This document shows positions 17,739 through 25,807 of a stretch of DNA of 64,000 nucleotides, in pieces. The notes below the pieces were generated by a model. It had not been told where the DNA came from. It saw only the letters and a program-made list of their open reading frames with translations, and made no database searches. Both the position numbers and the translations under genes were made by a program. Within the stretch, counting starts at the first letter, position 1; each line of letters begins with the position of its first letter. This stretch comes from Acidimicrobiia bacterium (GTDB lineage Bacteria; Actinomycetota; Acidimicrobiia; Spongiisociales; ZC4RG35): contig JANQOU010000002.1 in the NCBI GenBank assembly GCA_028285585.1, positions 359,956 to 423,955 of the forward strand, written 5' to 3'.

Positions 17739-18436
17739 CCCGCCACCGCCCGCCGCTGCATGTCATGCAGCTCCGAGATCCCCTTGGTCGCCAGATCCAG
17801 CATGGCGTCGAGGTCGGAGCGATCGAACGGAGCGCCCTCGGCCGTGCCCTGAATCTCGACTATCAGGCCACGGCCACTCATCACCACGTTCATGTCGACT
17901 TCAGCACCCACATCCTTCTCATAGTCGAGATCGAGGCACTTCTCTCCATCCACGATGCCAACGGACACAGCCGCGATCTCGTCGACGATGGGATTCCTGG
18001 GCACAACACCTCGCTCAACGGCCTCGACCAGGGCCTGATGAAGCGCAACCCACGCACCGGTAATCGCAGCAGTCCGAGTCCCGCCGTCAGCCTGGATCAC
18101 ATCGCAGTCGACTCTCACCATCACCTCACCCATGACCTTCATGTCCACACCGGCACGGAGTGCCCGCCCGATCAGACGTGAGATCTCCTTGGCACGGCCA
18201 CCCGAGACATGATCCCGGCGAACCCTGCTCGGCGATGAGCCCGGGAGCATCGCGTACTCGGCCGTGACCCACCCCTCACCACTGTCACGCATCCAGCGCG
18301 GGACATCGTCTTCCACAGATGCCGTGCAAAGCACTCGGGTCTCGCCCATCGAGATGAGGACTGATCCCGGTGTCGCATTCGTGTAGCCGAGTTCGAGGGT
18401 GACATGACGGAGCTCGTCGTTGGGTCGTTCGGTCAT
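17735..18436 (-). CDS. rph: Ribonuclease PH
   Basis: Phosphorolytic 3'-5' exoribonuclease that trims tRNA 3' ends. I chose ATG 18436 (233 residues) because the family N-terminus NDELRHVTLELGYTN begins there and the longer frame overlaps the neighbouring MBL gene. GSVLISMGETRVLCTASVED is the first conserved block, and GGTRTAAITGAWVAL is the phosphate-binding region. Compared with most homologues the N-terminus lacks the opening RP-G residues before the conserved Arg. It is coupled to rdgB by a 4-bp overlap. Confidence 0.95.
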   Translation of the reverse strand: MTERPNDELRHVTLELGYTNATPGSVLISMGETRVLCTASVEDDVPRWMRDSGEGWVTAEYAMLPGSSPSRVRRDHVSGGRAKEISRLIGRALRAGVDMKVMGEVMVRVDCDVIQADGGTRTAAITGAWVALHQALVEAVERGVVPRNPIVDEIAAVSVGIVDGEKCLDLDYEKDVGAEVDMNVVMSGRGLIVEIQGTAEGAPFDRSDLDAMLDLATKGISELHDMQRRAVAG

Positions 18437-18455
18437 GGCCCAACCGTAAGCCGGC

Positions 18456-19199
18456 TCAAACGTCGAAACCAGCCCCCGGCACCGCCAGGCCAACAGGGCG
18501 GTCAAAGGTCTGCTCGGCCTCATGGACCGACAACGCCACGTCCATGTACGGCGGGATGTGGGTCAACACCAGTTTCTTGGCACCGATGTCGCGGGCGATG
18601 CGACCGGCATCGGCGGCACTGAGGTGATGTGGATACTCGGGATTCTTGTTCGACTCTTGATACGAAGCTTCCGTGAGCAGGATGTCAACACCGGCGGCAT
18701 GCTCAGACCACGAGCCACCCGGCCCGGTGTCACCAGTGAAGAACAAAGACCGGTTGTTGGCTTCCCAACGAGACCCGACCGTCGGCACCGAGTGATCCAT
18801 CTCGGTGAAAGAAACCGACAGATCCCCGATATCCACCTGGTCGCCGGTCCAAACCGGCCTGAAATCAAACGTCAACGAGAGATCGGAGTCATCCCCCTTC
18901 TCGAGGAACAAGCCCAGCCGATCCCACACGGCCTGCGGGGCGTACAACGGCACGCCGCGTCGAGGCTCCGGCCGATACGTCCACGCGTGGAAGGCCGCAG
19001 CGAGATCGGCGCAATGGTCCGGATGCTGATGGGAGACGACCACAGCATCCACCAAGTCACTGTCGACCGGCAGTGCGGCAAAGGTCCCGAAACCGGCATC
19101 ACACCAAACCCGGGTGGAGCCCTGAACGATCAGATATCCCGAGGCCGGGCGACCAACCGTGGGGAACGTCCCCGAAGAGCCGATCACCTGGACTCTCAT
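18456..19199 (-). CDS. MBL-fold metallohydrolase (RNase Z-like)
   Basis: Metallo-beta-lactamase-fold hydrolase of 247 residues from ATG 19199. The metal site SHQHPDHCADL (56-66) gives HxHxDH. Further ligands fall in EMDHSVPTVG, FFTGDTGPG and VLTHIPPYMD. The closest architecture is the RNase Z / cyclic-phosphodiesterase-like group widespread in actinobacteria, but the long exosite arm of true tRNA RNase Z is not evident, so the substrate is unknown. Its ATG overlaps the pdxH stop by 4 bp; rph follows 19 bp downstream. Confidence 0.85.
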   Translation of the reverse strand: MRVQVIGSSGTFPTVGRPASGYLIVQGSTRVWCDAGFGTFAALPVDSDLVDAVVVSHQHPDHCADLAAAFHAWTYRPEPRRGVPLYAPQAVWDRLGLFLEKGDDSDLSLTFDFRPVWTGDQVDIGDLSVSFTEMDHSVPTVGSRWEANNRSLFFTGDTGPGGSWSEHAAGVDILLTEASYQESNKNPEYPHHLSAADAGRIARDIGAKKLVLTHIPPYMDVALSVHEAEQTFDRPVGLAVPGAGFDV

Positions 19200-19837
19200 G
19201 GAGCCAGTCTCTCCATCGACCAGGCGTCGCCTTCGAGCCGATAGAGGATGCGGTCGTGGAACCTGTTGGGAAGACCCTGCCAGAACTCCACACTGCTCGG
19301 CTGAAGACACCAACCTCCCCAGGTATCCGGCCGAGGCACTTCTTCGCCAAACGACTCGTCCAACTCGGCATAGCGCCTCTCGAGGAAGTCACGAGACTGG
19401 ACGACCTCACTCTGAGGGGAGGCATGGGCACCGATCTGCGCACCTCGGGGCCTGCTGGCGAAGTACTCGTCCGCAACGCTGTCGTCGACCGGTGTCAGCG
19501 AGCCCTCGAACCGCACCTGCCGGTGAAGCGGAAGCCACACGAAAGTCGCGGCACCTGCCGGATTCTGTTTCAGCTCTCTCGACTTGCGGCTGCTCATGTT
19601 TGTGTAGAAGACGATCCCGTCGGCGGAGAAGCTCTTCATCAAGACTGCTCGCGCCGACGGCCGGCCAGAGGGGTCCGCAGTCGCCAGCACAAACGTGTTC
19701 GGCTCGAACAACTCGACCTCGACCACCCCGTCGAACCACTCTCGAAACTGTTCGAACGGGTCGGAAGCCATCTCTGCCTCGATCAGCCCTCCGGCCTCGT
19801 ACTCCCTTCGGAGCCGGGCGGCTTCGTCCTGTCGCAC
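19196..19837 (-). CDS. pdxH: Pyridoxamine 5'-phosphate oxidase
   Basis: FMN-dependent oxidase that makes pyridoxal 5'-phosphate from PMP or PNP. It has 213 residues and starts at GTG 19837. Signatures are RAVLMKSFSADGIVFYTN with SSRKSRELKQNP for FMN binding, RQVRFEGS, and the C-terminal PRPDTWGGW with FWQG-PNRFHDR, which closes the active site. No SD is visible; a TATCGT box ends 6 nt before the GTG, suggesting a leaderless message. Confidence 0.95.
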   Translation of the reverse strand: MRQDEAARLRREYEAGGLIEAEMASDPFEQFREWFDGVVEVELFEPNTFVLATADPSGRPSARAVLMKSFSADGIVFYTNMSSRKSRELKQNPAGAATFVWLPLHRQVRFEGSLTPVDDSVADEYFASRPRGAQIGAHASPQSEVVQSRDFLERRYAELDESFGEEVPRPDTWGGWCLQPSSVEFWQGLPNRFHDRILYRLEGDAWSMERLAP

Positions 19838-19843
19838 GGGACG

Positions 19844-19849
19844 ACGATA
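19844..19849 (-). promoter_or_regulatory. Possible -10 box (TATCGT) for pdxH
   Basis: TATCGT fits TANNNT and ends 6 nt upstream of GTG 19837, with no SD between. It lies in the 57-bp divergent gap to the DUF983 gene. A start of transcription at the GTG itself is plausible. Confidence 0.35.
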
Positions 19850-19894
19850 CCCTCGCCGCTCTTGAGCACTCCTTCTCTACCAGCGCGATCCACC

Positions 19895-20287
19895 ATGGTG
19901 GCGAGAGCCCTGCGCCGGCGATGCCCCAGATGTAGCAGCCGCGCATTCGAGAGTTGGTTCCGGATGGCCGAGCACTGCCCGGGGTGTGGGCTGGAGTTCG
20001 AGAGGGAGCCCGGCTATTGGGTGGGAGCCATCATCATCAACACGACCGTCACTTTCGCGACGTTCATCGGAATGTTCTTGTTGCTGATCGGCGTGACCTG
20101 GCCCGACGTGCCTTGGGGCATCGTGATGGGAGTCACCGTGGCCGCGAACGGAATCATCCCGGTTGTGTTCTACCCGCTGTCGAAGACGGTCTGGATGGCG
20201 TTAGAGCTGAGCTGGCACCCGCTCGAGACCGAAGAGATCACCGCAGCATCACAGAGAGCGACACTCGCCGAGTACCAGGCCGGCTAG
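19895..20287 (+). CDS. DUF983-family zinc-ribbon membrane protein
   Basis: 130 residues from ATG 19895. The N-terminal zinc ribbon has CPRC and CPGC pairs (RRRCPRCSSRAFESWFRM, then HCPGCGLEFEREPGYW), followed by two hydrophobic helices. This is the DUF983 layout, whose function is unknown; some relatives lie near cytochrome oxidase genes, which is not the case here. The gene is divergent from pdxH and convergent with the acyl-CoA dehydrogenase gene, sharing the CTAG at 20284-20287 as both stop codons. Confidence 0.85.
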   Translation: MVARALRRRCPRCSSRAFESWFRMAEHCPGCGLEFEREPGYWVGAIIINTTVTFATFIGMFLLLIGVTWPDVPWGIVMGVTVAANGIIPVVFYPLSKTVWMALELSWHPLETEEITAASQRATLAEYQAG

Positions 20288-21423
20288 AGCCTCTTCGCCG
20301 CGTAGTCGAGCATGATCTCGGTCGCGCCGCCACCTATGGAAGAGATACGAGCATCCCGATACATCCTCTCGATGGTCGACTCGGCGGCGAAGCCCATCCC
20401 GCCGTGGAACTGCACACAGTCGTACATGACCCTGTTCTCGAGCTCGCCGACGAAAGCCTTCAACTCGGAGACCTCGCGCACGGCATCGATCTCCTGATCC
20501 ATCAGCCAGGCACACCGATAGGCCAGCTCCCTGCCTGCATCGACCTCGGCCTGACGCATGGCCAGCCTCTGCCTGATCGCCTGGTGCTCCCATAGGGGCT
20601 GACCGAATGTCTTCCTCTCTTTGACGTACTCGAGGGTCAACTCAATCGCCTTCTGGGCCTCGCCGAGAGCCAACCCCATCACTGCCAGCCTCTCGTTCTG
20701 GAAGTTGTTCATGATGTAGTAGAAGCCCCGCCCCTCTTCACCAATGAGGTTGTCGGCGGGCACCCACACGTCATCGAAGAACAACTGGGCCGTGTCGGAC
20801 GAGTGCCATCCCATCTTCTCTATCTGCTGAGAAGTGAAGCCCGGTGTGTCGTGCTCGACGGCGATGATCGAGATCCCACGAGAGCCTTTGACATCGGTAT
20901 TCGTCTTTGCCGCGACGAACACCACATCTGCAAAGCCTCCGTTGGTGATGAACATCTTCGAGCCATTGATCCGCCAGCCGTCACCGTCACGAACCGCAGC
21001 CGTTCGGATCGCCTGAACGTCAGATCCGGCGTCGGCCTCGGTGACGCCGATGGCCGTGATCATCTCGCCGGAAGCGAACTTGGGCAACCACCTTGCCTTC
21101 TGCTCTGGTGTCCCGAAGTTGGTGACATACGGTGACGCGAGGTCGGTGTGGACGATCGGAGTGATGGCCGTGCCGCCGGCGGTGCAACGACCCATCTCTT
21201 CGGCAAACACCACTGAAGCGACGTGACCAAGACCGAGCCCTTCGTATTCCTCCGGGATGCGCAGACTGAAGAACCCGAGCTTTCCCATCTGATCGAGGAT
21301 CTCTCGCGGGACCTTGCGGTCCGTCTCCCACTGCTCCACGTTGGGCACGACCTCCCGCTCAACGAAGTCCCGCGCGGAGGCCCGGATCGCTTCGAGGTCT
21401 TCGCTGATGTAGATCGACTTCAT
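20284..21423 (-). CDS. Acyl-CoA dehydrogenase
   Basis: FAD-dependent acyl-CoA dehydrogenase of 379 residues, forming a trans-2 double bond. Conserved blocks are EEYEGLGLG, the FAD/substrate loop AIGVTEADAGSDVQAIRT, ITNGGFADVV, and the C-terminal QFHGGMGFAAESTIERMYRD, with the helix ITE-type SSIGGGATEIM. The chain-length class cannot be fixed by eye. It is 7 bp from an HMG-CoA lyase gene, which suggests a role in branched-chain (leucine/isovaleryl-CoA) breakdown; the carboxylase at 49.8-53.0 kb could supply the middle step. That link is inference. Confidence 0.92.
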   Translation of the reverse strand: MKSIYISEDLEAIRASARDFVEREVVPNVEQWETDRKVPREILDQMGKLGFFSLRIPEEYEGLGLGHVASVVFAEEMGRCTAGGTAITPIVHTDLASPYVTNFGTPEQKARWLPKFASGEMITAIGVTEADAGSDVQAIRTAAVRDGDGWRINGSKMFITNGGFADVVFVAAKTNTDVKGSRGISIIAVEHDTPGFTSQQIEKMGWHSSDTAQLFFDDVWVPADNLIGEEGRGFYYIMNNFQNERLAVMGLALGEAQKAIELTLEYVKERKTFGQPLWEHQAIRQRLAMRQAEVDAGRELAYRCAWLMDQEIDAVREVSELKAFVGELENRVMYDCVQFHGGMGFAAESTIERMYRDARISSIGGGATEIMLDYAAKRL

Positions 21424-21430
21424 GCTCCTC

Positions 21431-22324
21431 CTATGCCGCGAGCAAGGCTCTGCCGGCGCGGCTGTTGTAGGTCAGGTTGTGCTCGGCACAGAATCGTTCC
21501 GCCACCTCAGCCACCGACCGCAGGTCTATGCCGTGGCCAATGCCCATGCCGTCGAGCAGGTAGAGCAAGTCCTCAGTCGCCACATTGCCTGACGCACCCG
21601 GCGCATACGGGCAACCGCCGAGGCCTCCGGCTGAAGAGTCCATCTTCGCCACGCCGTGCTCCAACGCGACGAGGGTGTTGGCGATCGCCTGCCCGTAGGT
21701 GTCATGAAGATGAACACCGAGCACATCCACCGGCACACGGCCCAACACCTCTCCGAGCAGCCGCTCCATGTGATACGGAGTCGCCTTCCCGATCGTCTCA
21801 CCCAAGGTCACCGTGTGCGCTCCCCACTCGAGAAGCGTCTCGCCGAGATGAGCCACCCAGTCCGGGTCCTGCTCACCCTCGAACGGGCAATGGGTGGCCG
21901 TTGACACATAGGCGTTGATCGTCACCGCTTCTGGAGCTTCGAGGATGATCCGCCGGATCCGGTGCATCGACTCGTCGACCGTCGCATTGATGTTCTTCTC
22001 ATTGAAGGTGTCCGACGCCGCCGTCAGCACACCAATCGAGGTGAGACCGGCAGCCATGGCGTTCTCCAGGCCCTTCATGTTCGGCACCAGGCCGCCCAGG
22101 GTCACGTTCGGGGCGGTGACGGCGGCCACGACCTCTGCTCCATCTGCCATCTGAGGCACCCACTTCGGGCTGACGAAAGAGACTGCGTCGAAATCCGTGA
22201 TCCCGGTCGCGGCCAGCGCATCGATCAGAGCGGCCTTGGCCTCCGTCGGGATGATCGCCCCGAGCGACTGGAGCCCGTCGCGGGAGGAGGACTCGACCAC
22301 ATGAACCGTCGCCGGGAAGCTCAC
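21431..22324 (-). CDS. mvaB: Hydroxymethylglutaryl-CoA lyase
   Basis: TIM-barrel lyase that splits HMG-CoA into acetyl-CoA and acetoacetate at the end of leucine degradation. It has 297 residues. SSRDGLQ (13-19) carries the catalytic Arg and Asp, LHDTYGQA is the metal-ligand block, and GGCPYAPGASGNVATEDL contains the catalytic Cys of the HMGL loop. It overlaps nothing and lies just upstream of the acyl-CoA dehydrogenase in one unit. The usual RDGLQNE reads RDGLQSLG here; homocitrate-synthase relatives are excluded by the GGCPYAPGASGN loop. Confidence 0.93.
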   Translation of the reverse strand: MSFPATVHVVESSSRDGLQSLGAIIPTEAKAALIDALAATGITDFDAVSFVSPKWVPQMADGAEVVAAVTAPNVTLGGLVPNMKGLENAMAAGLTSIGVLTAASDTFNEKNINATVDESMHRIRRIILEAPEAVTINAYVSTATHCPFEGEQDPDWVAHLGETLLEWGAHTVTLGETIGKATPYHMERLLGEVLGRVPVDVLGVHLHDTYGQAIANTLVALEHGVAKMDSSAGGLGGCPYAPGASGNVATEDLLYLLDGMGIGHGIDLRSVAEVAERFCAEHNLTYNSRAGRALLAA

Positions 22325-22342
22325 AGGCCAGACGGTAACCGG

Positions 22343-22858
22343 CTAGGCCGCATCGAATACGAACACGCGGATCTGGCGGTGAGACGCACGCTCTTGGTAG
22401 ACGCCGTACCCGGGGTAGATCTTGCTTGCGGTCGACCAGGCTCGGGCACTCTCGTCTTCGCTGGCAGGTCGCGCCAACACACCGACCGAGCGGTCGTGGT
22501 ACCTGACGTTGGCGGAGGGGTTGGCCTCGAGGTTGTGAACCCAGCCCGGGGTAGCCGCTTGACCGAAGCCGCTTCCGATCACGACGAGTACGTCTCCAAC
22601 CGGGATCCCCAAGAGCGGGCTGGTTCGCCGCTGGCCGCTTCTCACACCAGTTGTGGTGAGCCACAGAACCGGGAGACCGGCGGCCCATCCGGTCAAAGTC
22701 TGACGGCCGGAGGTGAGCCGCAACACCCACCGGTCACAGAAGGGCAGGACATGTGACGCAATTCTGGAGACCGGCCCGAACGCCACCAGGTTCGCCGCAA
22801 GACGCTGCAACGAGTTCTGAGGCCGATAGGCGTAGCCGAGGTTGTCTGCCAGGCCCAT
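22343..22858 (-). CDS. Deazaflavin (F420)-dependent nitroreductase-family protein
   Basis: 171 residues from ATG 22858; longer frames enter the neighbouring phosphotransferase. The core LPVLWLTTTGVRSGQRR with PLLGIPVGDVLVVIGSGFG and WVHNLEANPSANV is characteristic of the Ddn/FDOR-B family of split-barrel proteins that use F420H2 or related cofactors. The genome makes F420 (cofD and cofE at 44-45.6 kb), which supports the assignment. The natural substrate is unknown. The first 40 residues are unlike a typical Ddn membrane anchor. Confidence 0.85.
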   Translation of the reverse strand: MGLADNLGYAYRPQNSLQRLAANLVAFGPVSRIASHVLPFCDRWVLRLTSGRQTLTGWAAGLPVLWLTTTGVRSGQRRTSPLLGIPVGDVLVVIGSGFGQAATPGWVHNLEANPSANVRYHDRSVGVLARPASEDESARAWSTASKIYPGYGVYQERASHRQIRVFVFDAA

Positions 22859-22898
22859 CAGCCGTTGAGCGAGGAGAGCAGTCTCGCCGACACTGTCA

Positions 22899-23819
22899 TC
22901 ACGAGGTACGCGCCAAAAATGACTCGATGAGCTCTGTGTGCCTCGCACGAGCCTGACCCTGGTCGATGCGGCGGCCGAGCGCCTCCCAGGCCGGAACCCA
23001 GGCGCCAATGTCGGGCATCGGCCGACAGAGGGCAATCGACTCCCAATGGTCGAGATTGGGCAGGTCATCCCCCGTCACCTCTCGATACTGGGCGACGAAG
23101 TGATCCGCCACCTTGTCCATGCCGAAGTAGCGGATGTCCAGCGAGCAATAGGCAACGTCCATCTCGGGATCGCTGATCCCCGGCGCTTCCCAGTCGACAA
23201 CAGCCGTCAGCTCCTCGCTGCTCCACATCGTGTTGCCCGGCCAGAAGTCACTATGGCTGAAGGCCTGTTCCCTTCTGGCAGTTCGAGCCGCCAGGCCCAC
23301 TCGCCTTCGCAGCAACTCTTCTCCCAGAGGGTGCTCCAAGACCACCTCTGGGTTCTCCGAGATCTTCCGCTCGTCCTCGCCAGCTGTCGGCTGAAAGAGA
23401 TCGGCGTCGTCATCCGGCACATTCACCGAGTGGATTCGAGCCAGAACCCGGGCGAGAGTCTCGGCCCAATCGAAAGGATGGGACGGTGTGAGGTCGGGAG
23501 CGCCGTCGACGTGTGAGATCAAGATGGCCTGTTCTGCGAACACACCGGCGTTGTCGACCCATATCGGGGCTGGGACGGGAACCCCGACCCGTTGCAACAA
23601 CTCGAGGGCTCTGCTCTCCCGAGCAGCCGCGTCTTCCCCTCGCTCCTCATACCAAGAGCCGTAGCGACGCAGCACCATCCTGGTCCCGTTATCGCTGAGC
23701 ACGTCCATTGTGCATCCCAACCCGCCCTCGATCCGGCCGACATGGGTGAGCCGAGAAGACCCGAGGGCGTCGCCCACGCGTTCAAGCTGTTCTTCTGATG
23801 GGATCGGTGCGTATTCCAT
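22899..23819 (-). CDS. Phosphotransferase-family (APH-like) kinase
   Basis: Protein kinase-like fold of the aminoglycoside phosphotransferase/acyl-CoA dehydrogenase-associated family, 306 residues from ATG 23819. The catalytic loop reads HSDFWPGNTMW (HxDxxxxN) and the metal motif VVDWEAPGISDPEMD. The ATP-binding lobe has MVLRRYGSWYEE with the conserved basic residues. Many members phosphorylate small molecules or CoA-related compounds rather than antibiotics, so no resistance role is claimed. It is on the same strand as the nitroreductase, 40 bp upstream of it. Confidence 0.8.
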   Translation of the reverse strand: MEYAPIPSEEQLERVGDALGSSRLTHVGRIEGGLGCTMDVLSDNGTRMVLRRYGSWYEERGEDAAARESRALELLQRVGVPVPAPIWVDNAGVFAEQAILISHVDGAPDLTPSHPFDWAETLARVLARIHSVNVPDDDADLFQPTAGEDERKISENPEVVLEHPLGEELLRRRVGLAARTARREQAFSHSDFWPGNTMWSSEELTAVVDWEAPGISDPEMDVAYCSLDIRYFGMDKVADHFVAQYREVTGDDLPNLDHWESIALCRPMPDIGAWVPAWEALGRRIDQGQARARHTELIESFLARTS

Positions 23820-23885
23820 AAGAGATATAGCTGGGGCATTCGCAAGGCCAATGCCCCATAGTGTCGGCCCTAAGGCCGACACACG

Positions 23886-24232
23886 TGGAGGTGCGGGGAG
23901 TCGAACCCCGGTCCGCTAAGCCATCGGCGAAGGCATCTCCGAGCGCAGTCGTCAGCGAGCTTCGGCAGCAGGGACTCTGACGACGAGCACCCCTGTGCCT
24001 ATCCGAAGTTGGTCTTAGCCGTCCGGTCCCGGACTCCCGGACGGAGCATCCCGCAAAGCGACGCCCTGACCTGACCGAGCGGGAACCGGCCAGGAGGACG
24101 GGCTACTTAATTAGGCAGCCAGTGCGAAGTTGTCTTCGGCACTTGTAGTGGTTCCGGTTTGTTGACGGGGCCCCGGAGACCCCGGCTCGCTTCCAACGCC
24201 TCAACACTCAACGTCGAAACCGTTTCACCCCC
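23886..24232 (-). ncRNA. ssrA: tmRNA (ssrA)
   Basis: The tRNA-like domain is clear. 5' GGGGGTG (24226-24232) pairs with 3' CACCTCC (23887-23893), with one G-U pair, and the 3' end contains GGGGTTCGACTCCCCG, the tmRNA T arm. The 5' end continues with AAACGGTTTCGACG, a tmRNA hallmark. The tag frame at 24111-24140 encodes AEDNFALAA and stops at TAA; the ALAA end is the ClpXP degron. The exact resume codon is not certain. CCA is not encoded. Length is about 347 nt. smpB lies 175 bp upstream on the same strand, separated by a palindromic repeat. Confidence 0.96.
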
Positions 24233-24256
24233 AATGGGTGTGAGTTGTCTTCATCC

Positions 24257-24262
24257 ATTCTA
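24257..24262 (-). promoter_or_regulatory. Possible -10 box (TAGAAT) for tmRNA
   Basis: TAGAAT lies 24 nt upstream of the mature tmRNA 5' end, giving room for a short leader removed by RNase P. It is close to consensus; the -35 is not clear. Confidence 0.4.
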
Positions 24263-24298
24263 CCGGTCTTCCCCCCTCCAACACCCAGCTTCCGCCAT

Positions 24299-24432
24299 CC
24301 CCCCTTCTTGCAACCTCAGGTAATGACGACCAGATGCGGGCCGAATAGCCTCGAGTTCGAGGAACGCAGGCCCAACCTGAGGCCATAGCGACCAAATGCG
24401 GGCCGTATTACCTGAGGTTGCCGGTGCGGGGG
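24299..24432. repeat. Palindromic repeat, copy 2 (108-bp core 24312-24419)
   Basis: The same palindromic element as at 1898-2032: identical 13-bp outer ends (aacctcaggtaat / attacctgaggtt), the same 108-bp core length, internal CCTNAGG-like modules, and flanking C6 and G5 runs. Internal bases differ, partly in a compensating way (for instance cgaccagatgcgggccg opposite cggcccgcatttggtcg). Its right end enters smpB and supplies the last seven codons and the stop. On the minus strand the order is smpB, repeat, tmRNA. Confidence 0.85.
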
Positions 24433-24881
24433 TGGTGGGACATTTCTCGTTTGTCCTGGCGCTCGCGGAGGGTCTGACGCTTGTCGACGGTCGTCTTCCC
24501 CTTTGCCAACGCCAGCTCGACCTTGGCCTTCCCCTCTTTGAAGTAGACCTTGAGCGGAACCAGCGTGAGGCCTTTCTCGGCCACCTGCCCGGCGATGCGG
24601 TCGATCTCACGCCGATGAAGGAGAAGCTTGCGGTCACGCTCCGGGTCGTGACCCCCGTCCCAAGCGAACTGATAAGGCGAGATGTGAGCGCCCACCAGCC
24701 AGGCCTCGCCCAAGCGGACCTCGGCGTAGCTGTCCTTCAGCTCCATCTTCGACTCGCGCAGCGACTTCACTTCGGATCCGACCAGCACAAGGCCCGCCTC
24801 GAACACATCGATGACCGAGTAGTTTCGTCGAGCGCGCCGGTTGGTGGTGACCACCTTCACCCGCCCTGCGTCGGCGGACAC
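24408..24881 (-). CDS. smpB: SmpB, tmRNA-binding protein
   Basis: RNA-binding partner of tmRNA in ribosome rescue. It has 157 residues. The OB-fold core has RRARRNYSVIDVFEAGLVL, GSEVKSLRESK, ELKDSYAEV and AHISPYQFAW, and the C-terminal helix begins DKRQTLRERQDKRE (133-146). In homologues that helix continues with a few more basic residues. Here it ends at Met147 and is followed by SHHPRTGNLR, whose last seven codons and stop fall inside the palindromic repeat. So the native tail seems to have been replaced. FtsX ends 2 bp before the ATG, so smpB is part of the ftsE-ftsX-smpB unit. Confidence 0.95.
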   Translation of the reverse strand: MSADAGRVKVVTTNRRARRNYSVIDVFEAGLVLVGSEVKSLRESKMELKDSYAEVRLGEAWLVGAHISPYQFAWDGGHDPERDRKLLLHRREIDRIAGQVAEKGLTLVPLKVYFKEGKAKVELALAKGKTTVDKRQTLRERQDKREMSHHPRTGNLR

Positions 24882-24883
24882 GA

Positions 24884-25807
24884 TCAGACTCCTTGAGGAA
24901 CGTTCTGGCCTTCGTCATCTGCATCGCGGAGATAGCGGCTCAACCCGAGCAGTGACCCAAGCACACCGGCGGCAGCTCCAAACAGGAGGAACACCAGCCC
25001 CCATTGGAAGAAGAACTGGTCACTGACGTCAAGACGGAACAGGGAGAAGTCCTGGCCGGCCCGGGCCAGGTTGTTCGTGCCCAGCCACACGGCGAACACG
25101 GCCAGAGCCGCGCCCACTAGACCCTCGATCATCCCTTCCAGCAGGAACGGCACGCGAATGAACCAGTTCGAGGCACCGACCAGCTTCATGATCGACACCT
25201 CGTCGCGTCTCGCATAGATGGCGAGCCGGATGGTGTTGGCGATGAGCACCATGGCAGACAGCCCGAGAACGACCGCCATGCCTAGACCAAGAACGTTGAG
25301 GATGCTGGAGAGATTCTGAAGCTGCTCGATCGACTCGGCGGCAGTTGAAACCTGCCTCACCAATAGAGCGTTCTGGTCGAGGCGGAACTGGACGGAGCTG
25401 TGGAACTCGATGTCCTTCAGCTCGATTCGGATCGATGCCGGCAGGATCGAGGGGTCGATCTCGAGCAACTCTGGCTGATCCTTGAAGATCTCCAGGTACT
25501 CGATCCAGGCTTTCGATTTGTCCACGTAGAAGGCGTCCTCGACCTCGTCCCAAGCCCTGACCTCACTCAGCAGCGAGTCGTGGGCGTCCGCGGGAACACC
25601 GTTGGCACCGGCGTCATTGAGGAAGGCGATGACATGGACGCCCTCCTGCCACGCCAGCGTGTTCACTCTCAGAATCTCGTTCACCACCAGGGCCCCGAAG
25701 GCGAGGCTCAAAGAGATGAAGACGGCGAGGATCGCTCCGAAAACGACGAGAAGGTTGCGGCGAAGGCTGACCATCGCCTCACGGAAGAGGAAGATGACGC
25801 GGCTCAT
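24884..25807 (-). CDS. ftsX: FtsX, cell-division ABC-transporter-like membrane subunit
   Basis: Permease-like partner of FtsE that activates peptidoglycan hydrolases outside the membrane. It has 307 residues: one N-terminal TM helix (about 20-45), a large extracellular domain, then three TM helices in the FtsX domain (about 180-300), with IRLAIYARRDEVSIMKLVGASNWFIR as its typical cytoplasmic loop. It overlaps ftsE by 4 bp. It shares the elongation and division theme of the mre operon. Confidence 0.96.
   Translation of the reverse strand: MSRVIFLFREAMVSLRRNLLVVFGAILAVFISLSLAFGALVVNEILRVNTLAWQEGVHVIAFLNDAGANGVPADAHDSLLSEVRAWDEVEDAFYVDKSKAWIEYLEIFKDQPELLEIDPSILPASIRIELKDIEFHSSVQFRLDQNALLVRQVSTAAESIEQLQNLSSILNVLGLGMAVVLGLSAMVLIANTIRLAIYARRDEVSIMKLVGASNWFIRVPFLLEGMIEGLVGAALAVFAVWLGTNNLARAGQDFSLFRLDVSDQFFFQWGLVFLLFGAAAGVLGSLLGLSRYLRDADDEGQNVPQGV

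Noticed and set aside
22899..23819. Possible aminoglycoside-resistance gene
   Set aside because: Only the general phosphotransferase fold is visible. This family mostly acts on other small molecules, so a resistance label is not supported.
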